This document shows positions 25,641 through 32,026 of a stretch of 32,026 bases of DNA, piece by piece. Source of the DNA: Acidobacteriaceae bacterium (GTDB lineage Bacteria; Acidobacteriota; Terriglobia; Terriglobales; Acidobacteriaceae). The position numbers and the translations under genes are program-made. How positions within the stretch are numbered: position 1 is the first letter of the stretch; each line of letters begins with the position of its first letter. The stretch is from contig PLGM01000165.1 in NCBI GenBank assembly GCA_003139795.1, positions 1 through 32,026 on the forward strand, given 5' to 3'. Under the pieces are notes generated by a model. The model worked only from the letters and a program-made list of their open reading frames with translations, did no database searches and was not told the DNA's origin.

Positions 25641-27542
25641 ATGCGCCTGAAGACCAAACTCGTTCTGGCCATTACCATCCTGGTGTTTTTCATCGCTGGA
25701 CTGCTCTCGCTGGTCTACGTGAGCCAACTTCTCCACTCCGCCGTCCAGCAGTCCTACGACACCAACCGCATGGTGGCCAACCAGGTTCAGTTTGCCGTGC
25801 GCAATGCTCTGGAGACCGGACTCAGGGATCAAACGGTCGATCCCAACAATCCGGCCCAGTTGCGTAACCTGTCGGCCGAGGCCGTCCGCGACAATGTTGC
25901 GCTGCAGGCGGTGGTGGAATCCGTAAACCGTTACTCGCTCACCGTATATGACATCAACATCGGCGACAGCCATTCCATCACGCTGCTGAGCACCAATCCC
26001 GACAACGAAGACAAGCCGCTGCCCGTCCGCCCCAACTACATCCAGCTCCTCGACGCCAAGCCCATCCAGCTGATGAAAGAGGTCTACGGGCCGGCCAGAG
26101 TCTTTGACGTGGTGGTGCCGCTGGAGCGCAATGGCGAGCCCTTTGTGACCGTACACGTGGGGGTGCGCACCACGCTGCTGCGCGCCTTCTATGCGCCGTG
26201 GCTGGCCGAGGCGTTCACGTTGATGGGCGTTGTGCTGGGAGCGGCGCTGGTGGCGGCCTTCCTGCTCAGCAACCTGGCCCTCCGGCCCATGGAACAGATC
26301 AGCCTGCAGCTCGACGCCTGGACCGCGGCCGGCGAGACGGCAGGCGAAGAGGAAAAGCTTCCCAGCCAGGACATGGCGACCAGCGTATCCCACAAGATCG
26401 AGCGCTTCGGCCAGCGCATGCGCAACGTGGAAGAAGTCTTCTCCGCGTTGAAGGAGAATCTGGATCAGATTCTCGGCAAGCTGCAGGATGGAATCCTTCT
26501 GTTCACCGGAGACGGGCGCGCGGTGCTGGTCTCTGAGGCGGCAAGGCGGTTTCTGCCCATCGAACGGGACAGCATTCTGGGCCTTCAAGCGCGGGAGATC
26601 TTCGACCGCTCGACGGTGCTTGGGCTGGCCGTTGGCGAGGCCTTCGATGCAGGAGTCACCCTTATCCAGGACGAGATCCTCACCGAGACCGGGAGGCGGA
26701 TTCAGGTGTCGCTGGATTTTATCCACGACGACGAAACCCCCCAGAGGCTGGGCGCGCTGGTCACCCTGCACGATTTGGAATCAGCCGAAGAGATCGAGTC
26801 GGAACTGGAACTCTCGCGCCGCATGGCGGCCATCGGCAGACTCACCTCCGGCGTCGGCCACGAAGTGAAAAATCCCATCAACGCCATCGTGGTGCATCTG
26901 GAACTGCTCAAGAACAAGCTCGGTGACGCTAGCGCCCCGGCCATCCGTCACCTGGAGGTTATCGATGCAGAGATTCACCGCCTGGACCGGGTGGTGCAGA
27001 TGCTGGTTGACTTCACCCGCCCGGTGGAACTGCAACTCCACGAGCAGGATCTGCGTCCGGTGATCGGCGACGTGCTGGCGCTGGCCGTGGCGGAGCTTTC
27101 CACCCGCAACGTAATCCTGGTCAGCCGCATGCCCTCGAAACCGCTGGTAGCCAATATAGACGCCGACCTGCTGAAACAAGCGGCGCTGAATGTGATTCAA
27201 AACGGCGCCCAGGCCATGCCCGAGGGCGGCACGCTGGAAGTCGTTCTCGAAGAACATTGGAAGTCCGCGGTCCTGCGTATTGCCGATGAGGGTCCCGGAA
27301 TTCCCGACGAGATTCGGGAGAAGATCTTCGACCTCTATTTCACCACCAAGAGCGGGGGCAGCGGCATCGGCCTGGCCATGACCTACCGAATTCTCCAGTT
27401 GCACCACGGAAGCATCGAAGTACAATCGAGTCAGGACCATGGCACGGAGTTCCTGCTGCGAATTCCACTCGCCGCCACGGAATGGGGACGCCGGCATCTT
27501 GAGCCGGCGAGCGAACAAAGCGAGGAAGGGCTTTCGGGATGA
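25641..27542 (+). CDS. Membrane sensor histidine kinase (partner of the sigma-54 regulator)
   Basis: The 633-residue protein has a first membrane segment at about 7-29 (LVLAITILVFFIAGLLSLVYV), a periplasmic domain of about 160 residues, and a second membrane segment at about 191-214 (LMGVVLGAALVAAFLLSNLAL). A HAMP-like or linker stretch follows, then a PAS domain at about 275-385 (LDQILGKLQDGILLFTGDGR). HisKA holds the phosphorylated His407 in GVGHEVKNPINAI. The HATPase_c domain has the N box NVIQNGAQAMPEGG, G1 DEGPGIPDEI, F box FDLYFTTK and G2 GSGIGLAM. It resembles NtrB/AtoS/ZraS kinases. Its stop overlaps the next start as ATGA. The signal sensed is unknown. Confidence 0.95.
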   Translation: MRLKTKLVLAITILVFFIAGLLSLVYVSQLLHSAVQQSYDTNRMVANQVQFAVRNALETGLRDQTVDPNNPAQLRNLSAEAVRDNVALQAVVESVNRYSLTVYDINIGDSHSITLLSTNPDNEDKPLPVRPNYIQLLDAKPIQLMKEVYGPARVFDVVVPLERNGEPFVTVHVGVRTTLLRAFYAPWLAEAFTLMGVVLGAALVAAFLLSNLALRPMEQISLQLDAWTAAGETAGEEEKLPSQDMATSVSHKIERFGQRMRNVEEVFSALKENLDQILGKLQDGILLFTGDGRAVLVSEAARRFLPIERDSILGLQAREIFDRSTVLGLAVGEAFDAGVTLIQDEILTETGRRIQVSLDFIHDDETPQRLGALVTLHDLESAEEIESELELSRRMAAIGRLTSGVGHEVKNPINAIVVHLELLKNKLGDASAPAIRHLEVIDAEIHRLDRVVQMLVDFTRPVELQLHEQDLRPVIGDVLALAVAELSTRNVILVSRMPSKPLVANIDADLLKQAALNVIQNGAQAMPEGGTLEVVLEEHWKSAVLRIADEGPGIPDEIREKIFDLYFTTKSGGSGIGLAMTYRILQLHHGSIEVQSSQDHGTEFLLRIPLAATEWGRRHLEPASEQSEEGLSG

Positions 27543-28117
27543 AGTTGCATGCCAGAGACATCGCATGGCTGCTGCCGTTTTTCCTTACGGCGTGCTTCCT
27601 CCACAAGGCCCATCAGCAACAGGTTCAGCCTCTTGCGCCCCCCGTCGACGCCGCGTCCAAGCCCGCTCCCACTCATCCCGAGCTTCCGCCCTCGGCGGCC
27701 ACGATTCCCAGCCAGCCCCTCGCGATCGACGCCAGCGTAAATGCGGGGCAGGCGCCCAAACCACCTGTAAAGCGCAAGAAGGCAGCGAGCAAGAACACCC
27801 AGCAAGCCGACAATACTCCGCCAGCCGCGAGCAATCCCCAGCCAGCCGCCGGCGAAAGTCCCGGCGTGAGCGCAATCGGCCAGCTTTCCTCCGGGGATCC
27901 GGCCGATATGCGCCGCGAAACAGTGGATTCGATCGCAGCCACGGAGCGCGGCCTCAATGGCATCGGCCGCACGCTCAGCGACCTGGAACAAAAGACCGCC
28001 GCGCAGATCAGGGAGTTCCTCAAGAAGGCCAGGGAGGCACTGGCCTCAGGCGATGTGGATGGAGCGCACACGCTGGCCGCCAAGGCCAAGGTGCTGCTGA
28101 GCGAACTCAGCCAATAG
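27539..28117 (+). CDS. Small lipoprotein with helical C-terminus, co-translated with the kinase
   Basis: The protein has 192 residues. Residues 7-19 (DIAWLLPFFLTAC) form a lipoprotein signal with lipobox LTAC and acylated Cys19. A Pro/Ala/Gln-rich, basic linker (PPVKRKKAASKNTQQ) reaches to about 115, long enough to cross periplasm or cell-wall material. The last 75 residues are helical: RRETVDSIAATERGLNGIGR, LSDLEQKTAAQIREFLKKAR and VDGAHTLAAKAKVLLSEL, similar in feel to single-helical-pair tethering modules. I do not recognise a named family. The ATGA overlap with the kinase stop implies fixed stoichiometry, so it may be an accessory sensor or an auxiliary regulator of the kinase. Confidence 0.85.
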   Translation: MKLHARDIAWLLPFFLTACFLHKAHQQQVQPLAPPVDAASKPAPTHPELPPSAATIPSQPLAIDASVNAGQAPKPPVKRKKAASKNTQQADNTPPAASNPQPAAGESPGVSAIGQLSSGDPADMRRETVDSIAATERGLNGIGRTLSDLEQKTAAQIREFLKKAREALASGDVDGAHTLAAKAKVLLSELSQ

Positions 28118-28285
28118 CGGTCCGTCGGGAATCGGATTCGTGCTCCATGGAATCGGCAAGGTGATCCACGCCGAGACAAAGCAGCCTGTTCGTGACTCGC
28201 CTTACCGGGTAGAAAATACACGGTCCTCGGAAAAACTACACGGCCGGCAGCCTTCCAAGGCCACCCGATTCCCTCCGCCTGGCAC

Positions 28286-28330
28286 AAATCACATCCCGTA
28301 ACTCAAACAATATGAATCGAATAGTGATTT
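28286..28330. promoter_or_regulatory. Inverted repeat upstream of the sigma-54 promoter (possible activator site)
   Basis: AAATCAC (28286-28292) and GTGATTT (28324-28330) are exact inverse copies separated by 31 bases, 20 bases upstream of the -24 box. TACACGG also occurs twice further up (28217-28223 and 28237-28243), 20 bp apart. Enhancer-binding proteins usually act from such upstream sites. Which, if either, is used cannot be told. Confidence 0.3.
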
Positions 28331-28350
28331 CATTTGCCGAGGAACGGCTT

Positions 28351-28366
28351 TGGCACGGGCGTTGCT
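28351..28366 (+). promoter_or_regulatory. Sigma-54 (RpoN) promoter, -24/-12
   Basis: TGGCACGGGCGTTGCT matches the consensus TGGCAC-N5-TTGCW exactly, with the invariant GG and GC at the required 10-base separation. Predicted transcription start is about 28377. It faces the OmpA-like gene, whose start lies some 63 bases further on. It is the only such site I found in intergenic DNA here. With an NtrC-type activator 3 kb upstream, the regulatory link is a strong inference. Confidence 0.85.
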
Positions 28367-28400
28367 ATCTGTACGGGTGAGCGGACAGGACAGCTCATCC

Positions 28401-28421
28401 CGCAGACTCTGATCGTCTGCG
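28401..28421 (+). promoter_or_regulatory. 5' leader hairpin before the OmpA-like gene
   Basis: CGCAGAC and GTCTGCG form a perfect 7-bp stem with a 7-nt loop in the predicted leader, ending 11 bases before the ribosome site AGGTGAG. It could stabilise the mRNA or bind a regulator. The 322 bases between the lipoprotein stop and this gene hold otherwise only the sigma-54 promoter and its upstream repeats. Confidence 0.4.
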
Positions 28422-28439
28422 AAGAATCCATAGGTGAGA

Positions 28440-29333
28440 ATGGCCCACTCCATGAAAAGCAAAGCAGCAACTTTGAACCCGTTCCCTAGCCGGCTAGCCG
28501 TACTTCTGCTGGCATCTGCAATCGGAATCCCCGCGCTCGCCCAACAGGCGCAGCCAACCGGGGCCCCTCAGAACACACCTCCTTCGGCGGCACAACAGCA
28601 ACCCGCTGCCTCGCCATCGACCAACGCCTCGAAGGAGGGTTTCTGGGGACGCGTGAATCCTTTTGCCCGCAAGAAGTGGGTCAAAAGGCAGACGGATCCC
28701 ATCAACGACCGGCTCAGCGAACTGGATGAAGTGAACGCCAGAAACGCCAAAGACATCCAGGACGTGGATGGCCGGGCGCAGGCGGGCATTCACCGGGCGC
28801 AGTCCAGCGCCGACGCGGCCAACCAGGCAGCAACCGCCGCCGGCGCACAGGCCCAACAGGCAGGCGCTACGGCGCAGGGTGCGGCCGGCCATGTAAACCA
28901 GTTGAACACTACCGTGAACGGCCTGGACCAGTACCACCAGGTCACGGAAGCCGATGTCAGATTCCGCGGTGGACAGCCGGCGTTGTCGGCTGAGGCCCGC
29001 AAGCAACTCGACGACCTGGCGGCCAGCGTCACCGGCCGGCACGGCTACATTCTGGAGGTGGAGGCGCATTCGCCCCAGGCCGGCAGCGCCGGCATCCAGA
29101 GCTCCCAGCGCCTGGCTGAAGCGGTCAAGCGCTACCTGGTTACAGAACATCAGATTCCCGTCTACCGATTGCACGCAGTGGCCCTGGGAAACGCACCCGG
29201 CGCAGGCGATGAGGATGCCAGGCCGGTGCGGTCCAGCAGCGTGCACATCCGGTTGATGGAAAACACTTTGGCGGCCCAGGGAGCCGCACCACCTCAGGGT
29301 GTCGCTTCCTCGACGGGTGCGGAGCGGCCGTAA
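28440..29333 (+). CDS. OmpA-like envelope protein with Ala/Gln-rich helical middle
   Basis: ATG 28440 gives 297 residues; ATG 28452 (MKSKAATLNPF) is equally possible with AGGTGAG at a better distance. A signal peptide ends at about IPALAQQ. A Pro/Gln/Ala-rich stretch and FWGRVNPFARKKWVKRQT follow, then an alanine-rich coiled coil (AQSSADAANQAATAAGAQ). The C-terminal 120 residues form a divergent OmpA/MotB-like domain: VRFRGGQPALSAEARKQLDD, GYILEVEAHSP, SQRLAEAVKRYLV and YRLHAVALG. The usual peptidoglycan-binding NxxLSxxRA motif is only approximated (SSQRLAEAV), so binding is uncertain. Transcribed from a sigma-54 promoter and closed by a strong terminator, it is a single-gene unit, probably a stress- or signal-induced envelope protein. 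Confidence 0.85.
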   Translation: MAHSMKSKAATLNPFPSRLAVLLLASAIGIPALAQQAQPTGAPQNTPPSAAQQQPAASPSTNASKEGFWGRVNPFARKKWVKRQTDPINDRLSELDEVNARNAKDIQDVDGRAQAGIHRAQSSADAANQAATAAGAQAQQAGATAQGAAGHVNQLNTTVNGLDQYHQVTEADVRFRGGQPALSAEARKQLDDLAASVTGRHGYILEVEAHSPQAGSAGIQSSQRLAEAVKRYLVTEHQIPVYRLHAVALGNAPGAGDEDARPVRSSSVHIRLMENTLAAQGAAPPQGVASSTGAERP

Positions 29334-29429
29334 CACCGCAGCCCCTCCCCCAAGGCATTTCCGCTCCGACGGCTTCTCGCCGTTGGCCGCCAATCCAGCT
29401 CTCGCAAGACGAGAGAACCAAGGCAACTT

Positions 29430-29459
29430 GGCCCCCGTCAAAGGCGGGGGCCGTTTTTT
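29430..29459 (+). terminator. Strong intrinsic terminator of the OmpA-like gene
   Basis: GGCCCCCG (29430-29437) pairs perfectly with CGGGGGCC (29445-29452) around a 7-nt loop, followed by G and six Ts. It lies 97 bases after the stop codon. Confidence 0.92.
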
Positions 29460-29693
29460 GTGCCGTCTTTCAAGCCCGGTAAAATCGACTTTCTATTGCG
29501 CCAACGAAATCCAGCACCCGTGCCGTTCCCGCTCATCAGGATCGAAGTCGCTCAATCAAAGTTTGGTGCATTCCAAGTTGGAAAATGGCCAGTTGCACCA
29601 CTGGCAGCTAGGGCAGTCACTATGGGGAGTAGAACAGGCGTCTTGGAGCCGAGTGAACGCCATTTAGTCACCACAGAGTCACCAGACAATGAT

Positions 29694-29810
29694 CTAGTAC
29701 CACGACCACGTGAATTTGTACTTCCCAGGTCTCTCCGCCGCGGCGGACGAGACCTGGGGCAACCATTCTGTTCTCATCGACATTTCCAAATCATGCAGTC
29801 ACGGTACTAG
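29694..29810. mobile_element. 117-bp palindromic MITE/REP-like element
   Basis: Outer ends CTAGTACC (29694-29701) and GGTACTAG (29803-29810) are exact inverse copies and the similarity extends imperfectly for about 24 bases on each side. In the centre CCCAGGTCTC (29724-29733) and GAGACCTGGG (29749-29758) enclose TCCGCCG/CGGCGGA, giving a 35-bp near-perfect palindrome. There is no ORF. The design, terminal repeats plus a strong internal hairpin, is that of a non-autonomous element or REP cluster. CAGAGTC (29674-29680) and GACTCTG (29811-29817) are a further outer inverse pair. No target-site duplication is evident. The 610 bases between the OmpA-like and transposase genes hold only this and the terminator. 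Confidence 0.6.
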
Positions 29811-29944
29811 GACTCTGACCGTGTGATTTCGTACGTGTGATTGAGTGTTGCAGGCTGTGGTTCGCCAAAATAGCGATCGGCATTCAAATCAAAGAGTTGG
29901 CAGATCCGCCCCGACTTGGTCTGTCCCCGTATGATACTGATTTC

Positions 29945-30984
29945 ATGCTGTGCCTGCTGAGGCTCTTAGTTGTCCTTTTTATCCGTGTTTTTCGCTCTCA
30001 CCGCGACTTGCTGCTTGAGAACTTGGCTCTTCGCCAGCAACTTGACGTTCTGAAGCCGCGGTATCCTCGCCCGCAGGTCTCCACCTCCGACAAACTTTTC
30101 TGGGTGATCTTGCGGCGGCTCTGGCCGGAATGGAAGCACGCGTTGATCCTCGTCCAGCCAGAGACTGTCGTTCGCTGGCACCGTGCAGGGTTCAAGCTGT
30201 ATTGGACGTGGCTCTCGCGGCGTCGGGTTCGCGCGGGCAGAAAATACGTCAGCAAGGAATTGCGCGAGCTGATCTTTCGCATGGTCGCGGAAAATTCCAC
30301 ATGGGGCGCACCGCGCATCCACGGCGAACTGAAAATGCTTGGCTTCGATCTTTCGGAGCGAACCGTGTTGCGCTGGATGCGGAGAGCGCCGAGGAGTCCT
30401 GAGCCGGCCAAGCGATGGGCGGCCTTTCTCAGCAATCATCGGGGAGCCATCGCCGCGATGGATTTCTTTACTGTGCCAACGCTGACCTTCGGAGTGCTCT
30501 ACTGCTTTTTCGTCATCGCGCATGACCGGCGGCGTATTCTTCAGTGTCAGGTGACTAGCCATCCGACGAGTGCATGGGTCATCAGCAGTTGCGCGAGGCG
30601 TTCCCCTATGACTCGGCCCCCGGCTACTTGATCTTTGATCGCGGCCCACAGTTCAATGATGAAGTGATCGAAACAGTGAAGAGTTTCGGCATTCAGCCCA
30701 AGCGCACCAGCTTCCGAAGTCCATGGCAGAACGGTATTGCGGAACGCTGGGTAGGCACCTGCCGCCGGGATTTGCTCGACCACGTGATCGTTCTCAATGA
30801 GCGGCATCTGAAACGCCTGATGAACGAATACGTCCTCTACTATCTCGAGGATCGCACACATCTCGCGCTAGAAAAGGGAACGCCTGCCGGTCGTGAAGCA
30901 AGGGAAGATCCCGGCGGCGGTCGCAAGGTGATTTCGATGCCAAGGCTGGGTGGTCTGCATCATCGCTACAATCGTGCTGCCTGA
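29945..30984 (+). pseudogene. Integrase-core (DDE) transposase, broken by a one-base deletion
   Basis: The first frame starts at ATG 29945 (MLCLLRLLVVLFIRVFRS) and runs through LLLENLALRQQLDVL, VRWHRAGFKLYWTW and WGAPRIHGELKMLGFDLSER to HPTSAWVI at about 30585. Homology then jumps to the next frame: HQQLREAFPYDSAPGYLIFD, WQNGIAERWVG and MPRLGGLHHRYNRAA, with the stop at 30984. Where VIQQLREAF is expected, the DNA reads as if one C of ATC-CAG were missing. The three DDE-type acidic residues, in AAMDFF, FDRGPQFND and AERWVG, are all present but split across frames. This IS481/IS3-like integrase-core family is frequent in acidobacteria. Programmed frameshifting is unlikely since no slippery run exists at the site. 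IS ends were not identified. Confidence 0.88.
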
Positions 30985-31394
30985 ACTGCTGCGTCGGACA
31001 TCCCTGGTCAAAATTGAGGATGACTGGCGGGAGAAGTGTGCCCGGTATCCCGACACTCTACGCTTCGCCGTTATTTCATTCTGGTCGGCAGTCACCGAAC
31101 AGCCGATCCCCAGTCGAAAGCTACTGCCAAAACCACCACCAGGTCGGTGAATCAGGCCCATTTCGCCCCCGGATCGCATTTTGGCGAGGAAATGCGACGC
31201 TGAAGCGCTGGTCTCGGACTGGTTCGTGATCTGCCGGCGAGCGATGTCTTCATCGCCCAGCCGTCAAGCGACCCGGCCAGTTTCGCAAAAGGGCAACATT
31301 GGATCATACCTGCGTCAGATATTTGACCAGACTTTGTCCACCGGGTCCAGATCTTTCAGTTGAGAGGAAAGCAGGACGAGTCCTTCAAACTGTA

Positions 31395-31408
31395 CGCTCA
31401 TTTGAGCG
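31395..31408. promoter_or_regulatory. Palindrome CGCTCA-TT-TGAGCG (candidate distal operator)
   Basis: Perfect 6+6 inverted repeat with a 2-base spacer. The same TGAGCGCT core recurs as a palindrome at 31525-31534, downstream of the sigma-70 promoter. TTGAGCGCT is thus present at 31402-31410 and 31524-31532. Paired operators bracketing a promoter suggest looping repression; this is inference. Confidence 0.45.
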
Positions 31409-31422
31409 CTTGTCATGTGTCT

Positions 31423-31436
31423 TCATGCAAGCATGA
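31423..31436. promoter_or_regulatory. Palindrome TCATGC-AA-GCATGA
   Basis: Perfect 6+6 inverted repeat with a 2-base spacer, same architecture as the CGCTCA palindrome 15 bases earlier but a different sequence, about 50 bases upstream of the -35 box. A regulator site is plausible. Confidence 0.4.
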
Positions 31437-31484
31437 TAAATCGACGAAATCTGCATTGTCTCGTTAGCTATCGCGGCAATGCGC

Positions 31485-31513
31485 TTGACAGCGGCAATCC
31501 TAAATCATATTAT
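31485..31513 (+). promoter_or_regulatory. Strong sigma-70-type promoter
   Basis: TTGACA at 31485-31490, exactly 17 bases, then TATTAT at 31508-31513. Predicted start is about 31520, just ahead of the palindrome TGAGCGCTCA. Downstream lie a very short ORF with a near-perfect ribosome site and a 79-codon ORF. The 576 bases between the transposase stop and the short ORF hold no convincing gene, only this promoter and its palindromes. Confidence 0.75.
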
Positions 31514-31524
31514 GTTACTTAGAT

Positions 31525-31534
31525 TGAGCGCTCA
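31525..31534. promoter_or_regulatory. Palindrome TGAGCGCTCA at the transcription start (candidate operator)
   Basis: A perfect 10-bp palindrome beginning about 5 bases after the predicted start site, a classic repressor position. It shares its core with the palindrome at 31395-31408. Confidence 0.5.
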
Positions 31535-31560
31535 TGTTGCGCCATTTCAAGGAGCCTCGG

Positions 31561-31587
31561 ATGGTGCGGAAAAAGAAGCATAGCTAG
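31561..31587 (+). CDS. Possible 8-residue leader peptide MVRKKKHS
   Basis: AAGGAG (31549-31554) stands 6 nt before ATG 31561, the best ribosome site in this part of the window. The frame encodes MVRKKKHS and stops at TAG 31585-31587, 19 bases before the next candidate start. Either it is a true leader or minigene, or the start of a gene truncated by a nonsense mutation. No attenuator hairpin is obvious after it. Confidence 0.3.
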   Translation: MVRKKKHS

Positions 31588-31606
31588 AGCAGGTCGGGAG
31601 TTCGAT

Positions 31607-31846
31607 ATGGCAGATAAGGCTAAGGAGGGGAACTGTAGCATCGTTGCTTGTTCCAGTTCGCGAGTTCAGTTTCCTGGCGGAGTCAATCACTGCTATCTCG
31701 TCCTGGCCTGTGAAATGCTTATGACCATAGAACAGCCTGCCTATCAACCGCCCCCGCTGCCGATCAGCCTAGGCAAGTCCACAGAAGGTCCGTATCAGCT
31801 TTCTAGGCCTGCAATGAACCATCCTGCATGGGCGGCACACAACTAG
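31607..31846 (+). CDS. Possible small cysteine-containing protein, 79 residues, unknown
   Basis: ATG 31607 has GGGAG 7 nt upstream and lies about 87 bases after the predicted start of the strong promoter. The product begins MADKAKEGNCSIVACSSS and has cysteines at 10, 15, 29 and 35, then a Pro-rich tail (AYQPPPLPISLG). No family is recognised and no membrane segment is clear. The stop falls at the edge of the inverted-repeat element at 31843. It could be a real small peptide or an accidental open frame in mobile DNA. Confidence 0.3.
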   Translation: MADKAKEGNCSIVACSSSRVQFPGGVNHCYLVLACEMLMTIEQPAYQPPPLPISLGKSTEGPYQLSRPAMNHPAWAAHN

Positions 31847-32007
31847 TGCTACAGGGTTACAAAATGGCAAGTCGCTCAGGATCAGCATGTTACGCCGAAT
31901 CTGGAGAGTTAACAGAAATGGAACGTCACGTGCTAAAGACCGCGAAAATATTGACGAAAATTGCAATGTCCCGACCGGGTTTCAGCTTTGTAACACTGTA
32001 GTACTAG
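31843..32007. mobile_element. 165-bp element with 21-bp terminal inverted repeats (MITE-like)
   Basis: The left end (31843-31863) begins CTAGTGCTACAGGGTTAC and the right end (31987-32007), read inverted, begins CTAGTACTACAGTGTTAC; 19 of 21 bases agree. The interior has no good gene. The ends share CTAGTAC with the element at 29694-29810, so both may be mobilised by one transposase. No clear target duplication is seen. The window stops 19 bases further on. Confidence 0.6.
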
Positions 32008-32026
32008 AGACATACGGAGAAAACAA

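Noticed and set aside
30985..31363. Several 60-70-codon frames after the transposase
   Set aside because: Overlapping frames on both strands with no start signals or motifs; probably IS-derived noncoding sequence.
31887..32026. Open frame starting MLRRIWRVNRNG and running off the right edge
   Set aside because: It has a weak ribosome site and reads straight through the right terminal repeat of the 165-bp element, so it is probably fortuitous; more sequence would decide.

Overview
The window is high-GC bacterial chromosome, most likely from an acidobacterium (Acidobacteriota, Terriglobia-like). The grounds are a very large TonB-dependent receptor with an N-terminal carboxypeptidase-regulatory-like domain and a GARFFF end, a CRTAC1/ASPIC-UnbV protein beside TPR proteins, Ig-like tails of the type NPGTTAGTYTVTVTG, a PocR/AraC regulator and an IS with an LLLENLALRQQL-type transposase. 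The assignment is from remembered family distribution, not from a search.

Region 1 (1-1320) is decayed accessory DNA: the 5' part of a TPR gene with an early in-frame amber codon, the C-terminal remnant of an Ig-like surface protein, a possible 50-codon ORF behind a tandem repeat, and the 3' half of a CAU-anticodon tRNA with no 5' half, which looks like an attachment-site scar. Region 2 (1320-11610) holds a secreted TPR-CHAT (caspase-like) protein, a TPR protein, a Tat-exported FG-GAP/ASPIC protein whose start overlaps the TPR gene, and the TonB receptor. A strong stem-loop follows the receptor.

Region 3 (11795-23979) is a sugar locus: an exported GH36-like alpha-galactosidase, an SDR oxidoreductase, a PocR-AraC regulator, a zinc alcohol/polyol dehydrogenase, an enolase-superfamily sugar-acid dehydratase, two half-size EamA transporter proteins, an aldose-1-epimerase-like protein, a ThuA protein and mannose-6-phosphate isomerase. 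Together they suggest uptake of an oligosaccharide, release of galactose or a related sugar, mutarotation, oxidation and dehydration. This pathway is inferred from content and order; substrates are not proven.

Region 4 (24231-29459) holds an NtrC-type sigma-54 activator, a membrane histidine kinase 3 nt behind it and a lipoprotein overlapping the kinase by ATGA. Downstream is a textbook sigma-54 promoter (28351-28366) in front of an OmpA-like envelope protein that ends in a strong intrinsic terminator. This is a self-contained candidate sigma-54 envelope regulon.

Region 5 (29460-32026) is mobile and AT-richer: a palindromic 117-bp element, a transposase broken by a single-base frameshift, an excellent sigma-70 promoter flanked by palindromes that drives only tiny ORFs, and a second element of about 165 bp with 21-bp terminal inverted repeats running almost to the window edge.
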